A stretch of 64,000 nt of DNA from Bisporella sp. PMI_857 (Eukaryota > Ascomycota > Leotiomycetes > Helotiales > Helotiaceae), in the NCBI GenBank assembly GCA_021307315.1, contig JAJSPD010000001.1:620001-684000 (forward strand). The letters run 5' to 3'. The translations under genes and the position numbers were made by a program. This document shows positions 59,558 through 64,000 of this stretch, in pieces. The notes below the pieces were generated by a model that worked only from the letters and a program-made list of their open reading frames with translations, was not told where the DNA came from and ran no database searches. How positions within the stretch are numbered: position 1 is the stretch's first letter; every line of letters starts with the position of its first letter.

Positions 59558-61543
59558 TATGCCGCTATGCAAGAATTAAAATGCACAAAGAAAGGAGAAC
59601 GAAGGTGAGAATGAAAGAGAGTGTTTGGTAACTCTTTAAACGATTGATTACCGCAGAGAGATGTGACTGATATGTGTCTGGTGAGAGAAGTGAGGCGAGT
59701 CTTGGAGTATGATAAGGGCTTGACAGTTGAATGTAACTGTGACTTGACAGCGAGGATGTGATATGCAGGTCGATGCAAGTAGCCAACGAGTCTTAAAAAG
59801 AAGACGGCAAATTAATGTTTCACCCAGCCACAACATTTAGGAGCTGCCAACGTCAGTGATACAGGGGTGATTATTAGGTATAGCAAGTTTTTCAGTTCAA
59901 CGCCAAAGCGATGATGTGTATGGAGTAAGGTTGTAGAATAAGAAGGCTGGGAGTGGATCTTTGAGGTAAACAGAACAGCCGCTTGGGACAACCCACTTGA
60001 TGCGCCTGGACCACCAGGACTTTTTCTTTGTGGCTGGTACGAGAGCGGTGAGGCTGGAAATGTGGGGTCTCGGCCGATCCGCCACCCTCAACCCCGAACT
60101 GAAGTTGATTTCTTCAGACAACTATTCATCATTTATAAAATCCCTCTCCCTCTCCAACCACAGTTCTTGTCTGCTATTTCTCAATCATTCTGGACAATGG
60201 AGGTGATGAGTGGAATGTTCCTTTGTAACTCAAGGCTCTGAGCACCTCTTGGCCCCTTGTTTTGTCTTTCCTTTTCGAAACTGTCTCATAAACAAGTGTT
60301 TGCTTGATGAGATCCTCATTGCGATTATATAGAGATATCAAGGCTTTCAGTTTCATATATGGGATGGCGGCTGGTATTATCTATCTGAATCTCATGATAA
60401 CGAGGTAGCTGTCTTGCGCCTGAGATGCTAATTCATCTCGTTACGGCAGAGTTGTTTTGCGTTGGAAAGTGGTGGAGTTGCCCCGCGTCCACGGTTATAT
60501 TATTACCACTCTCCATATTGATCGTGCCATTCTCCGTCCTTGCACCTCCGCTCGTCTTGTTTTCGACTGCCCGTGTATCTACGACCCCTTTTCGGTTTAT
60601 AGTTCTGCAAATCTACACGTGTCAGATGATAGCGAAACCCGAATCTACGTCCTTATCAGCTGCTTACACAGTCTCTACTGCACAAGTCAACAATTTCAAA
60701 TCCGGACTGCCGCCTAAAGACGAGGAAGCTCTGCCAAATGTATGAGCCGAGCACGCGGACCGCACTTCGAAACTTTAATATAGATCTATGTTGTCACTCT
60801 TTTCGGTGAAATACGTATATTACTTGACTGTTTTAGGTTTTAATCCGCCGTGATTTGTTGTCCATCTGATAATTGTATGCCAGTCCACGAATATCCTCAT
60901 TCAACAAGCCCGTTGTCGTGAACGAGGTATGATAAACATGAACTCATCCAATATGAATCAATCTATAGTTTAAGAATCATTGTCTATCTATGTATGTCGT
61001 TTTTTTTTCTTGGGCTGCAATAGCATTACCAACCAATCTGACTATCAGGCTCGCCTTCCATATGGTATTTTGGACAGATTGATTCTTAGTCACGGGAGGT
61101 GCACGTATCACATCACTAAATACCCACGAGCACAACGAGATCTCGGGTGGCTCCCCGTTCTTTGTATGCCTCGAGTCCCTCTTGGGATCTCATCAAGCGA
61201 AGCTGATATCCCTCACAAGTCATTATTTCATTGTACCCGGGATAAATCAGATATATCTATAACTGGTACCTAAAGGCATGGCTTGACTACTTGCGGACAA
61301 AGAAAACAGCACCATAGAATAGCGGCTCTAGCCGAAGGTTGGCTAATGTCTGTTCCACCCATGTCTCCCCCAGTTAACGAGTCCATATCCATACAGTACA
61401 AGACATTCATCATCAGAGCCTCATCTCACAAGCAATTGCTATTGTACACTTACAAGCGCTATTCGTCAGCTATTAGTACTCAGAACCCAAAATTCTGCTT
61501 CAACGCCGTATGGCCGATTCCTAGGGGCTCTTAGTGGTCCAGA
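59558..61543. other. 2 kb gap before adenylate cyclase
   Basis: Divergent upstream regions of the Crh gene and of adenylate cyclase. Only short unsupported ORFs. A long leader for adenylate cyclase is likely. No RNA gene recognised. Confidence 0.45.
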
Positions 61544-64000
61544 ATGACCAAACACGATGCCGTGTCTCGCAATAGCTCTGCGAGTACTGAAAGCTGGAAG
61601 AGCAGTGACACCATCAAGCCTGGGTCGCTGTTTCGAGGTCCTTCGCGACGAGGGGCTCATATGCAAGTGAAAACCGACGGGAAGAAGAGGTGAGCCGTTC
61701 TACTCTCTGCGCACTGTCTCGGCCAAATCCCATTTCCATGGTTGGAAGTTATGAACCTACTCATTGACTGACGGGCGCCCGCATTCGCATTGTCTTAGGG
61801 TTGATACTGATCCTCAAGTTTCGCCGACTTCTGACGCACCACGACCACCAATATCTCCAGCATCGAATTCCTCCAATGTTTCCCCCCGAGATCATCGAAT
61901 GAGCAGTAGCGGTTTTGGTAACTATAGACGCGATCTTGCAGTGCTAGAAACAGCTGGTGGTCGCATACCACAAATCCAGCATAACCCTCCTACCGCTTTA
62001 CATAACTCCTCAAATCAGATCGCACCTTGGATGTTATCGAATGTGTCGGCTCCCATTCCCTCGCCCGGGTTTGGTACAACCTTCTACGATGATTCGAGCG
62101 ATGCCTTGTCACAAGCCTCTCAGTTATCGCCCGCATTCCGACCTGGAACAGGTCTGACAGGAAATACAAATGCAAGCAGCGATTCTCCTGCGGATCCCTA
62201 TTTTGGAGACGAAAGGAGACCTTCAGTCGCCAGTGTAACAACTGCAAGTAGTACCGGATCAAAGTCTAGTGTTAGTCGAGGCAATATTCACAAGAAGTTA
62301 CAAACATTCTTTGGGGAAGATTATCCTGGGAAGGAAGGATCGGATACAAGCCTTCCTTCCCGAGGAAAGGAAAATCGGTCGCACTCCTTCACGCGAGGAA
62401 ATCGAGAGAGAAATCTTTCTTCTGCCACGGCGCATGAGCAGAGGGAAGCTTCTCCAGTTCCATCTCGACCAAGGACGCCAGTGCCGTCGAGCGATGTGGT
62501 ACCCTTTCTATACCAGGACTCACAGGTTAGTCGGTGCTCATTGCCAAGCTAAACTCTCTATTCTTTATTACAATAAGGTCATCTAATGCGATGATTCTGA
62601 AATATCCTTTGCCTTTTTAGTACAAATATAGACATATGCTAATGAAATATAGGATATATCTAGATACGGCGAGGCGCCTGTGCGAGAGAAACTCTCTGGC
62701 CCGGATCGTGGTAGATACACTAATGATTCGAGTAATATAAACAAAATTAGCACCTCATCCCGCTCAGGCCATCCTCATGTCCACCTCCCCGGTCACAGTC
62801 ATCGCCACAACAAGAGCAACGACGATACACGTTCATTGCGGCCGTCTGTAAGCAAGGAAGATTCTGCTATGAGCATGAGAGCAAAAGATCGTAGCCAAAA
62901 CTCTATAGGGACAGCATTGGGAAACTCTTCAAATGCAAGCCTTCTACAACGACCAGTAAGCCCTACTCCAAGCGGAGCAAGCAATTGGAGTATAGGAACT
63001 TCCAAAAGTGCTATCAAAGACGGCAGCCCTGCTTCACCCACCAATGGGAAACATAAGCATAGCATTTTGAGTCTAGGTCGATTTGGACGAAGACACAAAG
63101 ACAAAGACTCTCCGACGTCTCGCTTAAAGGAACTGCCCGCGTCTATACAGTCCTTTGCCTCTTCAAAGCACGCAAACGGTAAAGTTCAGGATAATTCAGA
63201 TAGTGGTGTCCGGAGTCGTGAAAGGAGTGCACAGGGATCGGTTCTCGATCTGCCAAGTATCGATAACGGACAGTTTGGACGCCCCCAAACCTCTAATCAG
63301 CCACGACAGGGTACATTTAGAAAAGGCTTCAGAAAAGGTGGTCGAGGAAAACTTTCAGACGAGATGGAAGGGTCATCTGATAGACACGACAATGGAACCA
63401 TGTTCAACCTTGATACGAACTTATCGAATATGGATGGAATATTGGCTAAGCCACCTCCATTAACACCTTTAGATAATGACATATTCACCGGAAACGTTGA
63501 AGATGAAGCCAAAATAGAAGCAGAGAGTGTAAGTGGTGTCAAGAATTGGGATGCGCCAGATAGTTGGGGCGTAAAGAAGGTTACCGATGTCAACATGTCT
63601 CGACTCCCAGAAATAGACGAAACAGGCGTTCCAGCCAGCGAAAGTGACGACAGGTCTAATCCTCATTTCATTCGCATTTTCAGACCAGATGGAACATTCA
63701 ACGTGTTGTCAGCACCGCTCAATGCTACCGCCACGGAAATTATCAACCAACTTGGCAAAAAGTCTTACATTCAAGACACACTTGAAAACTACCAGATTGT
63801 AATGAAAAAGCAGAACCTTCAACGAGTCCTTGCTGGTGGTGAGCGACCAATCGTTATACAAAAACGGCTTCTTGAGCAAGCGGGATATATTGATAAGGAT
63901 AAGATCGAAGAAGTCGGTGGTGGGGATAACAGCTATTTATGCCGCTTCTTATTTGTCCCAGCCAATGTGGCCGATTCTGGACCTGCTCGACCCCAGAAAA
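61544..64000 (+). CDS. CYR1: Adenylate cyclase, N-terminal part (cut by window end)
   Basis: Makes cAMP for the PKA pathway. Exons seen: 61544-61689, 61799-62525 and 62653 to beyond 64000, giving the first 740 or so residues; leucine-rich repeats, PP2C-like and cyclase domains should follow outside the window. The N terminus (MTKHDAVSRNSSASTESWKS) is Ser-rich and disordered for about 600 residues, as usual. Near the window end, HFIRIFRPDGTFNVLSAPLN, GKKSYIQDTLENYQIVMKK, GERPIVIQKRLLEQAGY and EVGGGDNSYLCRFLFVP are the fungal adenylate-cyclase G-alpha-binding / Ras-association region. The 127-nt second intron is longer than average but phase-consistent (DSQ then DISRYGEAPV). Confidence 0.9.

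Overview
The window is nuclear DNA of a filamentous ascomycete (Pezizomycotina). The protein content suggests a Leotiomycetes-like lineage, but that placement is an inference. The signs of a fungus are short 46-70 nt GT-AG introns with CTAAC/CTAAT-type branch sites, well-spaced single-gene transcription units on both strands, and the gene set itself: adenylate cyclase with the fungal G-alpha-binding region, Atg10, GINS/Sld5, Cdc6, Ams1, a Crh transglycosylase, a GH71 glucanase and several GPI-anchored proteins. I rebuilt every multi-exon model by hand from donor, acceptor and phase. Nearly all close in frame with family motifs intact.

Layout. 0-6.6 kb: PPE1 methylesterase (+), a small GPI-anchored secreted protein (+) and CDC6 (-), the last with a G1/S-type promoter. 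6.6-9.5 kb is a 3 kb gap. 9.5-18.9 kb: a large WW/PhoD-like phosphatase (+), phosphomannomutase (-), branched-chain aminotransferase (-) and an alcohol-acetyltransferase-like enzyme (+) that shares a divergent promoter with the aminotransferase. 19.4-30 kb: a flavin monooxygenase (-), a Cys-rich GPI protein (+), a GH47 mannosidase (-), ATG10 (+), a U2 snRNP B''-type RRM protein (-) and ARPC1 (+). 32.4-47.2 kb: amino-acid permease (+), a membrane-anchored histidine-phosphatase-like protein (+), GH71 alpha-1,3-glucanase (-), M14 carboxypeptidase (-) and the vacuolar alpha-mannosidase AMS1 (-). 47.9-59.6 kb: a conserved fungal protein of unknown function (-), a decayed amino-acid-permease pseudogene with RIP-like stops (-), a secreted lysozyme-like protein (-), SLD5 (-), the U6 snRNA gene (-) and a GPI-anchored Crh-family GH16 transglycosylase (-). 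61.5 kb to the end: the 5' part of adenylate cyclase (+), cut by the window edge.

The main discovery candidate is the U6 snRNA gene at about 57 kb. It carries a 53-nt mRNA-type spliceosomal intron immediately upstream of the ACAGAGA box, so the spliceosome must splice one of its own catalytic RNAs. Two DNA-replication genes (CDC6, SLD5) share ACGCGT promoter boxes. Many of the remaining genes act on glycans and the cell wall (phosphomannomutase, GH47, GH38, GH71, Crh and GPI proteins). I saw no CRISPR array, no rRNA, no intact tRNA and no intact transposon.
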